From assembly GCF_900089955.1 (NCBI RefSeq), contig NZ_FLQX01000090.1, positions 1 through 64,000 on the forward strand: DNA of 64,000 nt, given 5' to 3'. The position numbers and the translations under genes were made by a program. Shown here one piece after another: positions 34,308 through 44,792 of the stretch. Position 1 is the first letter of the stretch. Each line of letters opens with the position of its first letter. Below the pieces are notes generated by a model. The model saw only the letters and a list, made by a program, of their open reading frames with translations, was not told the DNA's origin and did no database searches. The DNA is from Candidatus Accumulibacter aalborgensis. Its GTDB lineage: Bacteria > Pseudomonadota > Gammaproteobacteria > Burkholderiales > Rhodocyclaceae.

Positions 34308-35042
34308 ATGAAGAAACTGGTCCTGGCCCTTTCTCTGGCGATGCAGGTCGGGGCGCTGGCCTATGCCGATCGGTCGCTACCCAGCTCTACGGGCATCGAA
34401 ATCAAGGATTACCCCTGGCAGGCGCCGGCCGGCGAGAAGAGCGAAGCGCTGGAGCGCAAGGGCAACAGGAAGCGCGGTGAGGAACTCTACGCGCTGTGCC
34501 GCAGTTGCCACCTGCCGTCGGCGGGCGGACTTTCCGACGGCAGCATTCCCCAGCTCGCGGGCCAGCACAGCAGCGTGCTGATCAAGCAGATGGCCGACAT
34601 CCGCGTCGGCTTGCGGGACAACCCGACGATGTACCCGTTTGCCGCAGTGCTGACCGATCCGCAGGATCTGGCCGATCTCGCCGCGTATCTCGAAGGCCTG
34701 TGCATACCCCTCGACCATGGCCAATACGACGCCCACGATGCAGTCCGGCAAGTGGCGAAAGGCAGAGATCTTTACGAAAAGGAGTGCCGGGTATGCCACG
34801 GACCGGGCGGTGAAGGGTCCAGGCACAAGATCTATCCGGTGATCGCAGGGCAGCACTATCAATACCTGCTACGCCAGATGACCGAGATCCGCGACGGCAA
34901 GCGGCGCAACGCCAATCCCGAGATGGTCAGGATCATCAGCAAGTACAGTGACGATCAACTGCTCGCGATTTCGGCTTACCAGGCGAGCCTGATGATGCCG
35001 GGAAAAATGTGCAAGGCCAAGGCGCCGGCGAGGAAGCAGTAG
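34308..35042 (+). CDS. Periplasmic diheme cytochrome c (c4-like)
   Basis: A 244-residue exported electron carrier. A signal peptide (MKKLVLALSLAMQVGALAYA) precedes two class I cytochrome c domains with heme sites CRSCH (64-68) and CRVCH (160-164). Methionines in the second half of each domain (LIKQMADI, LLRQMTEI and nearby) are candidate distal ligands. Two-domain c4 proteins pass electrons to terminal oxidases or denitrification enzymes. The ATG follows GGGAG at seven bases. Upstream in-frame codons lack coding character. No oxidase gene adjoins it. Confidence 0.9.
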   Translation: MKKLVLALSLAMQVGALAYADRSLPSSTGIEIKDYPWQAPAGEKSEALERKGNRKRGEELYALCRSCHLPSAGGLSDGSIPQLAGQHSSVLIKQMADIRVGLRDNPTMYPFAAVLTDPQDLADLAAYLEGLCIPLDHGQYDAHDAVRQVAKGRDLYEKECRVCHGPGGEGSRHKIYPVIAGQHYQYLLRQMTEIRDGKRRNANPEMVRIISKYSDDQLLAISAYQASLMMPGKMCKAKAPARKQ

Positions 35043-35401
35043 GCACGCCGTTCGCGCGCGACGCCCGTCGATCAGTGCCCTGCTCGCTGCGCTGGAGCAC
35101 AGCTTAACCACTGTCTGGAATCCGGGGAGCACGACACTCTGCTGTTGATCCTGTCGGCAAAGGTGACAGGCCATGACCGTGGCCACCACCGGCCAGGCTA
35201 TGCAGAACGGTGTCGGCTGGTGCAAGGCGCCGCGCACCGCCATTACGGACAACTCGTTCGTCAAAGGCGAAGGGTTTTCGCCCAAGGCCCGCCGCGAACT
35301 GCTCGGGCATTCGCACATTCGCAGCTCTCACTTTCGCTCTGAATCTGTTGATGAATCCCTGATCCGTTCCTCGATCTTCGGCGGACACTGCGACAAAAAG
35401 T
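35043..35401. other. Intergenic stretch, no gene supported
   Basis: About 360 bases between the cytochrome and vapB. Short frames exist on both strands, but none has a recognisable domain or convincing ribosome site. The AT-rich last 40 bases hold the vapBC control region. Confidence 0.35.
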
Positions 35402-35422
35402 AGATATCATTGGTAATTATCT
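35402..35422 (+). promoter_or_regulatory. Candidate vapBC operator/promoter
   Basis: AGATA and TATCT form an inverted repeat separated by 11 AT-rich bases, ending 16 bases before the vapB ATG. VapB-VapC complexes autoregulate by binding such palindromes. GGAG at 35429-35432 is the ribosome site. Confidence 0.4.
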
Positions 35423-35438
35423 TTTTTCGGAGCTTCAC

Positions 35439-35672
35439 ATGGATACCGCACGCCTTTTTCAATCGGGCCGCAGCCAGGCCGTTCGGCTACCCAAAGAGTA
35501 CCGGTTTGCCGGCACCGAGGTGGCTGTGAAGCATTTTGGCAATGGCGTTCTCTTGCTGCCTGTGGATGACCCATGGGAAACCCTGGAAACCGCGCTGTCA
35601 TCCTTCGAGCCAGGGTTTGTCATGACACGAGAGCAGCCAGCAACGCAAGTTCGTGCCGAGATTGCCGTATGA
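35439..35672 (+). CDS. vapB: VapB-type antitoxin (AbrB/SpoVT fold)
   Basis: A 77-residue antitoxin. The N-terminal swapped-hairpin DNA-binding domain (residues ~1-50) has the typical FQSGRSQAVRLPKEYRFAG opening. The C-terminal tail (DPWETLETALSSFEPGFV) would occupy the VapC active site. Its stop overlaps the vapC start by ATGA, so both are translated from one message. It neutralises the PIN-domain RNase and represses its own operon with it. The operon opens the defence island. Confidence 0.9.
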   Translation: MDTARLFQSGRSQAVRLPKEYRFAGTEVAVKHFGNGVLLLPVDDPWETLETALSSFEPGFVMTREQPATQVRAEIAV

Positions 35673-36070
35673 TTCTGCTTGACACCAATATCTGCATTTA
35701 CATCATCAACACCAAACCGTCCGAAGTGCTGGCGCGGTTTCATCAGTATCGGCTCGGTGAGATCGGGCTTTCGAGTGTGGTGGCCGCGGAACTTGCCTTT
35801 GGTGTTGCCAAAAGCGCCTCGGCGCGCAATCGCCAAGCGCTGGAAATGTTTCTGGCCCCACTGGAAGTTCTCCCTTTTGATATGGCTGCCATGTGGGCTT
35901 ATGGTGATTTACGCACGGACTTGGAGCGCCGGGGGCAGTCAATTGGTTCTTTGGACACCCTGATTGCCGCGCACGCACTGAGCGTCAATGCCGTGCTGGT
36001 GACCAACAACACCCGCGAGTTTTCCAAAGTCCAGGGGCTGCAATTGGAAAACTGGGTGGCTGCCAAGTGA
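35669..36070 (+). CDS. vapC: VapC-type PIN-domain RNase toxin
   Basis: A 133-residue PIN ribonuclease, the toxin of the VapBC pair, which cuts tRNA or rRNA when freed. The acidic metal-binding residues are all present: D5 in MILLDTN, the glutamate in AAELAFG near 40, and the aspartate in GSLDTLIAAHA near 98, followed by VTNNTREF. The gene appears intact. It overlaps vapB by four bases. The 260 bases after it contain an open frame on the minus strand that I do not consider supported. Confidence 0.9.
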   Translation: MILLDTNICIYIINTKPSEVLARFHQYRLGEIGLSSVVAAELAFGVAKSASARNRQALEMFLAPLEVLPFDMAAMWAYGDLRTDLERRGQSIGSLDTLIAAHALSVNAVLVTNNTREFSKVQGLQLENWVAAK

Positions 36071-36313
36071 TTCCAATCTCCATTGGCAGCGAAGCCGACG
36101 GCAGTGTGACCGTACTCGACAGTTGCTCGAACCGCTGCGCCACGGCGCCCATCCGCTCCACGCCTTGCCGCCCGCCGAGCGCGCGCGCCTGGAACAGGTA
36201 GTCGGCGACTGCGCCGATCGCTTTCAGCGCAGCGGTTCCGGGGTGGAGGGTCGCAGCGGTCAACCGGCCCTCCGTCACCGTGATCGCCATCTGTTGACCA
36301 GCTAAAGGAACCA

Positions 36314-36333
36314 TGACACCATGGATAGTGTCA
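36314..36333 (+). promoter_or_regulatory. Palindromic operator just ahead of hicA
   Basis: TGACAC and GTGTCA form a perfect six-base inverted repeat with an eight-base spacer, ending one base before the hicA ATG. HicB-type antitoxins bind such palindromes to autoregulate, and the position would block translation initiation or early transcription. Confidence 0.5.
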
Positions 36334-36334
36334 C

Positions 36335-36634
36335 ATGATCACGAAATTGTTTGATCAGGTGGTGGGGGAACTGTCCTCCGCAAAGTGCAACATTCGCTGT
36401 GATGATCTGGCAAGGCAGTTGACTCGCTTGGGATTTGAGGTGCGCGAGGGTAAACGAGGTGGACACAGAGTGTTTGTTCATGGTGGGCTATCCGACTTCA
36501 CTTCAGGATCGTTCAACTGTGGCCACGGACGAAACCCGGAGATCAAGCCTGCTTACATCACCAATGTATTGAGAATTCTGCACGTCCATAAGGCCGAGAT
36601 TCTGATTTACCTGGAGAAACGCAATGTCCATTGA
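36335..36634 (+). CDS. hicA: HicA-like mRNA interferase toxin
   Basis: A 99-residue dsRBD-fold toxin that degrades mRNA or tmRNA. The central GKRGGHRVFVHGG holds the catalytic histidine expected in HicA, here followed by a second histidine. The C-terminal helix is ITNVLRILHVHKAEILIYLEK. It is a little longer than minimal HicA (~60-80), as in HicA proteins of chaperone-linked modules. It overlaps the hicB gene by 11 bases. Confidence 0.82.
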   Translation: MITKLFDQVVGELSSAKCNIRCDDLARQLTRLGFEVREGKRGGHRVFVHGGLSDFTSGSFNCGHGRNPEIKPAYITNVLRILHVHKAEILIYLEKRNVH

Positions 36635-37106
36635 CCCTTATGCCTATAACATCACCGTTCGACGCGCCATGTTTGAAGGTGAAGTCTGCTTCGAGGCGCG
36701 CGTAAAGGAACTGCCCGACCTCATCGAATATGGCGATTCGCCTGAGGAAGCCTATGCGCTGGCCGTGGATGGCATTGAGACCACGGCCGAGATGCTGAGT
36801 GAGAAGGGACGGGTGATGCCTGTGCCCACTTCTCCGGCAAATGACTTCAGCGGTCGGGTGACTCTCCGTGTTGCCCGTACACTGCACCGTGCTCTGGCGG
36901 AAGCTGCAGATGAGGAAGGCATCAGCCTCAACCAGCATCTGGTGAACATTCTGAGTTATTACTCGGGCTTCGCTGCTGGCCATCAGGCCGATAGGGTTCC
37001 CTGGACGAATCTGCGGACTACTCCCAAGGCTGCACATTCTGCCAGAAGTCCCCATTTACGCGTCGTTTACTCCAGTGACTTGAAGTCGGCGTCCGGCTGG
37101 CGTTGA
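36624..37106 (+). CDS. hicB: HicB-like antitoxin with a C-terminal extension
   Basis: A 160-residue antitoxin. Residues ~1-65 form the partial RNase H-like HicB fold (FEARVKELPDLIEYGDSPEEAYALAVDGIETTAE). Residues ~75-115 are a ribbon-helix-helix DNA-binding domain (GRVTLRVARTLHRALAEAADEEGISLNQHLVNILSYY). The last ~45 residues (HQADRVPWTNLRTTPKAAHS...) are a flexible tail that plain HicB lacks. In toxin-antitoxin-chaperone systems such a tail is the chaperone-addiction region that makes the antitoxin depend on a SecB-like protein. That gene follows directly. Confidence 0.85.
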   Translation: MSIDPYAYNITVRRAMFEGEVCFEARVKELPDLIEYGDSPEEAYALAVDGIETTAEMLSEKGRVMPVPTSPANDFSGRVTLRVARTLHRALAEAADEEGISLNQHLVNILSYYSGFAAGHQADRVPWTNLRTTPKAAHSARSPHLRVVYSSDLKSASGWR

Positions 37107-37111
37107 TCAGA

Positions 37112-37639
37112 ATGATCACACCATTACAGCATGCGGTTGAATGCTTGCAGATTCGCGACGTACTGATACATGACTCGGAAGCCTTCATAGCAGAAGATTT
37201 CGACCCAAAATATGGCGCTGGCGTAGATGGCCTGCAAATTCAACTGAAGCACATGGTTAGCCATAGTCAGGTGCTCGAAGTCGAGGATGGAGAGCAGACA
37301 CAGCAGCTTTTTCGAGTCTTCATTCAGTTAGGTGCCCGCTGGGTAGAAGCGGCACCAAGGGAACAAGGCGGTGGCGAAGGAACTGTTGCAGAAGAGCAGG
37401 TAAAGGCTCAAATTGAAGCGACGCTGATTGCTGAATATGCTCTCACCGATCACCCAGGAAAGGAGGCGCTTGATGCCTTCGCGCTGAAAAATGCCAGCTA
37501 TCATGTCTGGCCATACTGGCGTGAGTATCTGTCCAGCCAGTGTCAGCGGATGGGGTTGCCCAAGGTAGTCGTCCCGACAATTCAGGTCGCTCAGCACCAT
37601 CTTCAACAAGGCGAAAGCAGGGATATCGCTGACTCCTGA
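37112..37639 (+). CDS. SecB-like chaperone of a toxin-antitoxin-chaperone module
   Basis: A 175-residue SecB-family protein (DUF1788/SecB-like fold by pattern): beta-strand-rich LQIQLKHMVSHSQVLEV, LFRVFIQLGARWVEAA and a hydrophobic KNASYHVWPYWREYLSSQCQRMGLP near the end, which corresponds to the HVWPYWREF signature of SecB homologues. SecB proteins hold clients unfolded; solitary ones next to TA genes protect the antitoxin. The ATG lies five bases after the hicB stop; a TTG at 37103 that overlaps the stop is possible. Together with hicA and hicB it forms a complete tripartite module. Confidence 0.8.
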   Translation: MITPLQHAVECLQIRDVLIHDSEAFIAEDFDPKYGAGVDGLQIQLKHMVSHSQVLEVEDGEQTQQLFRVFIQLGARWVEAAPREQGGGEGTVAEEQVKAQIEATLIAEYALTDHPGKEALDAFALKNASYHVWPYWREYLSSQCQRMGLPKVVVPTIQVAQHHLQQGESRDIADS

Positions 37640-37670
37640 TAGCAGAAAACAGAAATGACATCAGCAGTCA

Positions 37671-38340
37671 TCACGCCGCCTTCCTCTCTGGCATGACCGT
37701 CTGGATCAGTCCCCGCATGCCCGCCGCCTTCAGGTCAATGAGCAGGCCTGTCGGGCTGACCGTCACCCGTTCCACCAGCAGTTGAATGATCCTTGCCTGC
37801 TCGGCGGGGAAGAGTTCATCCCACACTGGCGCTATAGACTGTAGCGTCCTGATGACCTGCTGGGCGTCTGCTGCCGGCTCAAGCGCCACCACTTCACTGA
37901 TCGCCTGAGACATCACCTCGGGCGCCTGCAGCACCTTCCTGACTTGAGCGATCACCGCCGCCTCGATCTCTCCGGCTGGCACCCGAGACACCGAGCACGC
38001 CTCCTTCCCGATCTTCATCGACGCCGTATTGACGTAGTAGCGATACCGCTTGTCGCTTTTCCGGGTGGCGCCAGGTGTCATCGCCCAGCCATCATCGGCG
38101 AAGATCAACCCCTTCACGAGTGCGGGCGCTCGGGAAGGGCGGTTCTACCGAGCACGTTGTTCCGGCTCCCCTCGCCCCAACATCGCCTGGACCTGCTCCC
38201 AAACGGCCCGATCCAGAATCGCTTCATGCTCGCCGGCGAAGTGCTTGCCCTTGTACGCGGCGACGCCGATGAACACTGGATTCTTGAAGAGCTTGCAGAG
38301 GTAGCCCTTGTCGATCAGCTTCCCGGCACGGGTGGATCAA
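37671..38340 (-). pseudogene. Decayed large serine recombinase (C-terminal remnant)
   Basis: The minus strand reads KLIDKGYLCKLFKNPVFIG, YKGKHFAGEHEAILD and VWEQVQAMLGRG, which is the recombinase domain of a resolvase/invertase-type integrase. A TAG then interrupts, followed by APALVKGLIFADDGWAM and YYVNTASMKIG, where zinc-ribbon cysteines would be, and a helical C terminus (EQARIIQLLVERVTV). The N-terminal catalytic serine domain is absent. It marks a former mobile element between the toxin-antitoxin genes and the CRISPR operon. Confidence 0.8.
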
Positions 38341-38489
38341 GAACAGTCGACATTCATCATGCCGAGTCCAGTACCTCATGAAGCGGCAGAACCTCGTCCA
38401 CAAGGCGCTGGGCCTGCGCGAGTGACAAGGCGTCCTCCGCTGTCTGCCCCCGTGATCCCTTGCCAGGGGCCGGATCGCTTCTCAGGGAT

Positions 38490-38501
38490 GGCAAGCTTGC
38501 C
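38490..38501. repeat. Palindrome GGCAAGCTTGCC, copy A
   Basis: First of three identical 12-base palindromes, all within the CRISPR region; it lies 65 bases before the NE0113-family start. The right flank continues G-TTCGCCGG, similar to the flanks of the other two copies. Confidence 0.7.
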
Positions 38502-38566
38502 GTTCGCCGGTGCGACGAGAAAACAACGACAATCGGGTCCATTCCCACAGCCGTCCCCTCGCCGCC

Positions 38567-40923
<2,357 letters not shown>

Positions 40924-40941
40924 CCCGGAGACCCCACCGAC

Positions 40942-43605
40942 ATGAACCTTCTCGAACAGTCCGCCCGCGTCGCTCTGGCCGCCTTCCTGCACGACATCGG
41001 CAAACTGGCCGAGCGTGCCGGCATCGACCACCACGGCCAGCTCGACGCCCACCGCACGCTCTATTGCCCCTGGCACCAGGTTGGCGCCGATGCGCGTAAC
41101 GGTTACCACAGCCACATCCACGCCGCCTACACCGGGCTGGCCTGGGATGCACTCGAAGCGACCGGCCATTTCCCCGACCTGCGCCGCGACTCACCGCCGT
41201 TTGCCACCAGCGCCGACGGCAACGTCACCGACTCGGCGGTCAATGCCGCCAGCGCGCACCATCGGCCGGACACCTTCCTGCAATGGATCGTCGCCACCGC
41301 CGATCGCGTCGCGTCGGGCTTCGAGCGCGACAAGTTCGAAGCCGAATACAACAGCAGGAAGGAACGCGACAACCATTACCGCGCCCGCCTGCTGACGCTG
41401 CTCGAACAGATCGGTAAACGCGAGGTCAAGGAAGGCGAACTGCAGTGGCGCTACGCGCTGCGGCCGCTGGCGCCGGAGACCCTCTTTCCGCAGCCCGCCA
41501 CCGAGTGCACGCCGCGCGACGACAAGACCGCACGCGCCGAGTACCTGGCGCTGTGGGAAGAGCTCGTCGCCGGCATCCGGCAAATCCCGAAGGCACATGT
41601 CCACGCGCTGCCGCTGTGGCTGGACCACTTCGACAGCCTGTGGCTGACGATGACGCATGCCATCCCGTCAGCCACGGCTTTCGGCGTCAAGCCCGAGGTC
41701 TCGCTCTACGACCACAGCAAGGCCACCGCCGCGCTGGCCACCGCACTCTGGCGCTGGCATCACGACCAGGGAAGCGAAGACGTACGGGCCGTTCGCGAAG
41801 GTTGGGCTGAAGAGAAGATCCTGCTCGTCCAGGGCGACTTCTTCGGCATCCAGGATTTCATCTTTGCCGAAGGCGGCGCGACGCAGAAGCACGCGCACAA
41901 GCTGCTGCGCGGCCGCTCTTTCCAGGTCTCGCTGCTCGCCGAATGCGCCGCATTGAAGCTCCTCGAAGCGCTAGAACTGCCGCCGACGGCGCAGATCATC
42001 AACGCCGCCGGCAAGTTCCTGATCGTCGCGCCGAACACCGCCGGCGCACACGCCGCCATCGCGCGCTGCCGGCAGGAACTCAACGACTGGTGTCTGGCGC
42101 ACACCTACGGCGAGATCGGCGTCGGCCTGGCGAGCACGCCAGCGTCGTGCAACGACTTCGCCGCCGGCCGCTTCGGCGAGCTGACGCAACGCCTGTTCGC
42201 CGCGCTCGACAGCGCCAAGCACCAGCGCTTCGACCTCTGCGCCGATAACGCGACTTGCACCTTCGACGGCTTTCTCGATCAGTTCGACAACACCCTCGGC
42301 GTCTGCGCGATCAACGGCCGCCATCCGGCCGACGCGGAAGCGTCGGCGCGGCGCGGCTATTCCTTGTCGACGCTGGCCGACGACCAGATTCGCATCGGCG
42401 AGCAACTGACCCGGCACGCCCGCCTGCTCGTCGCGCGCCAGCCCGAAAAGCTGCCTGTGCTCGGCCTCGACTACTTCGGCTACCGCCTGGCGATCGTCCC
42501 GACCGCCGATGAATCGGGCAAGTACGGCGAACTGGCGCGCACCGGGACACTGCTGCGCGTCTGGGACTTCGACGCCGCCGAGGCCGACGGCACCCTCTGG
42601 CGCGGCTATGCGCGGCGCTTCGTGAACAGCTACGTGCCGCGCTTCGACGCCGGCGATGCGCAGACCGCCGGCAAGTACGGCAAATGGGAAGGCGAAGCCG
42701 ACTTCGCGCGCGAGACCGGCGGCGACCCACAGCGCGCCGCAGCGATCAAGACGCTGCACCACATCGCTTGCGAAGACCGCCGACTGACGGTCGACGACCG
42801 CTGGCAAGGCGAAATTGCCCTGCTCACCGTCAAGGGCGACATCGACGACCTCGGCAGCCTCTTCCAGCAAGGCCTGGAAAAACCGACCTTCGCCAAGATG
42901 GCTTCGCTGTCGCGCCAGATCAACGCCTTCTTCGCCCTCTGGCTGCCCTGGTTCTGCGAGCACGGCCGGGATGCTCACGGCGTCGCCCGTTACCGCAACA
43001 CCTACACCGTCTTCGCCGGCGGCGACGACTTCTTCCTGATCGGCCCGTGGGAGTCGACGCTGGCACTGGCGACCCAACTGCGCGCGAAATTCGCCGCCTA
43101 CGTCGGCAACCCCGGCATCAGCTTCTCCGCCGGCCTGAGCATGACGCACCCGAAGACGCCCGTTCGCCAACTCGCGCGCAGCACCGAAACGGCGCTCGCC
43201 GCCGCCAAGGACCAGCCGGCCAAGAACGCCGTCACGCTCTGGCAGCGCAGCGTCTCCTGGGCCGACTGGCAGACGCTGATGGGGCAGCGCCGAGCCGCAC
43301 TTGAAGCGCTGATGGCGCGAGCCGGCAGCCACGGTGCCGGCTTTTCCACTGGACTCACCTACACCCTGCTGCAGCTCTCCGACCGCGCCGAGAGCAAGCG
43401 CCCGCAAGACGCCATCTGGCGCTCGCAGCTTCATTACCGGCTGGCCCGCTTCTTCCGCGACCGTGTCAAGGGCGACGAAGCCGCGCGTGACCGCCGCGAG
43501 CAATTGCTCACCGACGCCATCCGCGAGATCGGCGGCGCACTCGGAATGTACAAGGGCGCCTACCGGCTGCCGCTGTCGGTCCTGCTCTACCGGCAACGCG
43601 AATGA
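40942..43605 (+). CDS. cas10: Cas10/Csm1, type III-A large subunit
   Basis: An 887-residue signature subunit of the Csm complex. Residues 1-~130 form the HD DNase domain (FLHDIGK with H17-D18, and a further NAASAHHRPDTF segment). Two palm/cyclase domains follow; the second holds GGDD at 693-696 (TVFAGGDDFFLIG), the active site that makes cyclic oligoadenylate. Both activities look intact. On target RNA binding the protein would cut single-stranded DNA and activate the two CARF proteins encoded just upstream. An 80-nt gap with a palindrome separates it from csm2, the largest gap inside the operon. Confidence 0.95.
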   Translation: MNLLEQSARVALAAFLHDIGKLAERAGIDHHGQLDAHRTLYCPWHQVGADARNGYHSHIHAAYTGLAWDALEATGHFPDLRRDSPPFATSADGNVTDSAVNAASAHHRPDTFLQWIVATADRVASGFERDKFEAEYNSRKERDNHYRARLLTLLEQIGKREVKEGELQWRYALRPLAPETLFPQPATECTPRDDKTARAEYLALWEELVAGIRQIPKAHVHALPLWLDHFDSLWLTMTHAIPSATAFGVKPEVSLYDHSKATAALATALWRWHHDQGSEDVRAVREGWAEEKILLVQGDFFGIQDFIFAEGGATQKHAHKLLRGRSFQVSLLAECAALKLLEALELPPTAQIINAAGKFLIVAPNTAGAHAAIARCRQELNDWCLAHTYGEIGVGLASTPASCNDFAAGRFGELTQRLFAALDSAKHQRFDLCADNATCTFDGFLDQFDNTLGVCAINGRHPADAEASARRGYSLSTLADDQIRIGEQLTRHARLLVARQPEKLPVLGLDYFGYRLAIVPTADESGKYGELARTGTLLRVWDFDAAEADGTLWRGYARRFVNSYVPRFDAGDAQTAGKYGKWEGEADFARETGGDPQRAAAIKTLHHIACEDRRLTVDDRWQGEIALLTVKGDIDDLGSLFQQGLEKPTFAKMASLSRQINAFFALWLPWFCEHGRDAHGVARYRNTYTVFAGGDDFFLIGPWESTLALATQLRAKFAAYVGNPGISFSAGLSMTHPKTPVRQLARSTETALAAAKDQPAKNAVTLWQRSVSWADWQTLMGQRRAALEALMARAGSHGAGFSTGLTYTLLQLSDRAESKRPQDAIWRSQLHYRLARFFRDRVKGDEAARDRREQLLTDAIREIGGALGMYKGAYRLPLSVLLYRQRE

Positions 43606-43620
43606 TGGCCCAACCGGCAC

Positions 43621-43632
43621 GGCAAGCTTGCC
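43621..43632. repeat. Palindrome GGCAAGCTTGCC, copy B
   Basis: Second copy, in the gap between cas10 and csm2, 53 bases before the csm2 ATG. Read on the minus strand the following bases are GTGCCGG, matching GTACCGG after copy C; so this copy is inverted relative to A and C. Confidence 0.7.
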
Positions 43633-43685
43633 GCAGCAGACACTGAAGCGAACCTGGCACACAATACCCTCAAGGAGAACAAACG

Positions 43686-44060
43686 ATGACCATCAACCTG
43701 GCTACCTTTCCACCCGACGCAGAGTTGTTCAACGGCGAGGCCGAAGCGGTCGCCAAGCGCCTCGATCAGGCCGCGGCTTCCCTCAACAAACCGACGCAGA
43801 TTCGCCGTTTCTACGACGAACTGGTCGGCTGGCAGGAGCGCATCGACGGCGACGACGAGAAGTTCAGCCAGTACGAAGCCTTCATCAAGATGCTCAACGC
43901 CAAGGTCGCCTACGCCAAGGGCCGCAAGCTGGTCGATGACGAATTCGTCGCGTGGTTCCGCCTGTGCATCAAGACGACCACCAGCGCCAGAGCTCTGGAC
44001 CACTTCCGCCTTCACTTTGAAGCCGTCCTCGGCTTTCTCAAGGCGCTGCGCAACCAATAA
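43686..44060 (+). CDS. csm2: Csm2, type III-A small subunit
   Basis: A 124-residue all-helical protein that lines the Csm backbone beside target RNA. Helices such as EAVAKRLDQAAASLNKPTQIRRFYDELVGWQERI and RALDHFRLHFEAVLGFLKALRNQ match the Csm2 family, including the conserved TQIRRFYDEL stretch. AAGGAG lies eight bases before the ATG. It begins the second, tightly packed half of the operon. Confidence 0.92.
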   Translation: MTINLATFPPDAELFNGEAEAVAKRLDQAAASLNKPTQIRRFYDELVGWQERIDGDDEKFSQYEAFIKMLNAKVAYAKGRKLVDDEFVAWFRLCIKTTTSARALDHFRLHFEAVLGFLKALRNQ

Positions 44061-44078
44061 CAGCCAGGGAGAAAAACA

Positions 44079-44789
44079 ATGCAACTCACCCGGATCAAGC
44101 AACTCACCGCCACCCTCACCCTCAAAACCGGCCTGCACATCGGTGCCGGCGACACCGAAATGCGCATCGGCGGCACCGACAACCCGGTGGTCAAGAACCC
44201 GCTCGACGGCCAGCCGTACATCCCCGGCTCGTCGCTGAAAGGCAAGATCCGCTCGCTGCTCGAATGGCAGATCGGGCTGGTCAGCGTCGCCAACGGCAAT
44301 CCATTCTCCTTCCAGCACCTGGCCAAACACGACAGCGCGGAAGCGCGCGATCTGTTGCGCCTGTTCGGCGGCGCACCGGGCGGTGACGTGGAGAACCTGG
44401 TCAGGCAGATCGGCCCGACCCGCATCGCTTTCTGGGACTGCGCGCTGAACGGCGAATGGCTCGCCAGGGCAAGAGCGCGCAACCTGCTCAGTACCGAAGC
44501 GAAGAGCGAAAACTCGATCAACCGCATCGCCGGCGTCGCGGAAAACCCGCGCTTCACCGAACGCGTCATCGCCGGCGCCGAGTTCGACTTCCGGCTGTCG
44601 CTGAAGGTCATCGACGGCGAGGACCTCCTGCCGCTGTTGCTGCGCGGCCTCAAGCTGCTCGAACTCGACAGCCTCGGTGGCTCCGGCTCGCGCGGCTACG
44701 GCAAGGTCGCACTCGCCGGGCTGACGCTCGACGGCCGGCCGATCCAGGCCGATCTGGACGCTGTCCAGGTCTTCGCGACAGGCGGCTGA
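44079..44789 (+). CDS. csm3: Csm3, RAMP backbone subunit and target-RNA nuclease
   Basis: A 236-residue RAMP (Cas7 type) protein that forms the filament and cuts target RNA every six bases. The motif GGTDNPVVKNP contains D34, which lines up with the catalytic aspartate of known Csm3. PGSSLKGKIRSLLEW follows, the conserved glycine-rich RNA-binding segment. Near the end LLELDSLGGSGSRGYGKV is the RAMP G-rich loop. Active slicing is therefore expected. It is three bases ahead of csm4. Confidence 0.95.
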   Translation: MQLTRIKQLTATLTLKTGLHIGAGDTEMRIGGTDNPVVKNPLDGQPYIPGSSLKGKIRSLLEWQIGLVSVANGNPFSFQHLAKHDSAEARDLLRLFGGAPGGDVENLVRQIGPTRIAFWDCALNGEWLARARARNLLSTEAKSENSINRIAGVAENPRFTERVIAGAEFDFRLSLKVIDGEDLLPLLLRGLKLLELDSLGGSGSRGYGKVALAGLTLDGRPIQADLDAVQVFATGG

Positions 44790-44792
44790 ACG

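Noticed and set aside
35985-36314. A minus-strand frame of 109 codons overlapping the vapC 3' end.
   Set aside because: It has no recognisable domain, and its second half is antisense to vapC; part of it might be a fragment, but support is too weak.
38350-38566. Possible small gene between the recombinase remnant and the cas operon (minus strand, ending in HEVLDSA).
   Set aside because: Its helical end (AQAQRLVDEVLPLHEV) looks protein-like, but the start runs over the palindrome and the NE0113-family start, with no ribosome site.
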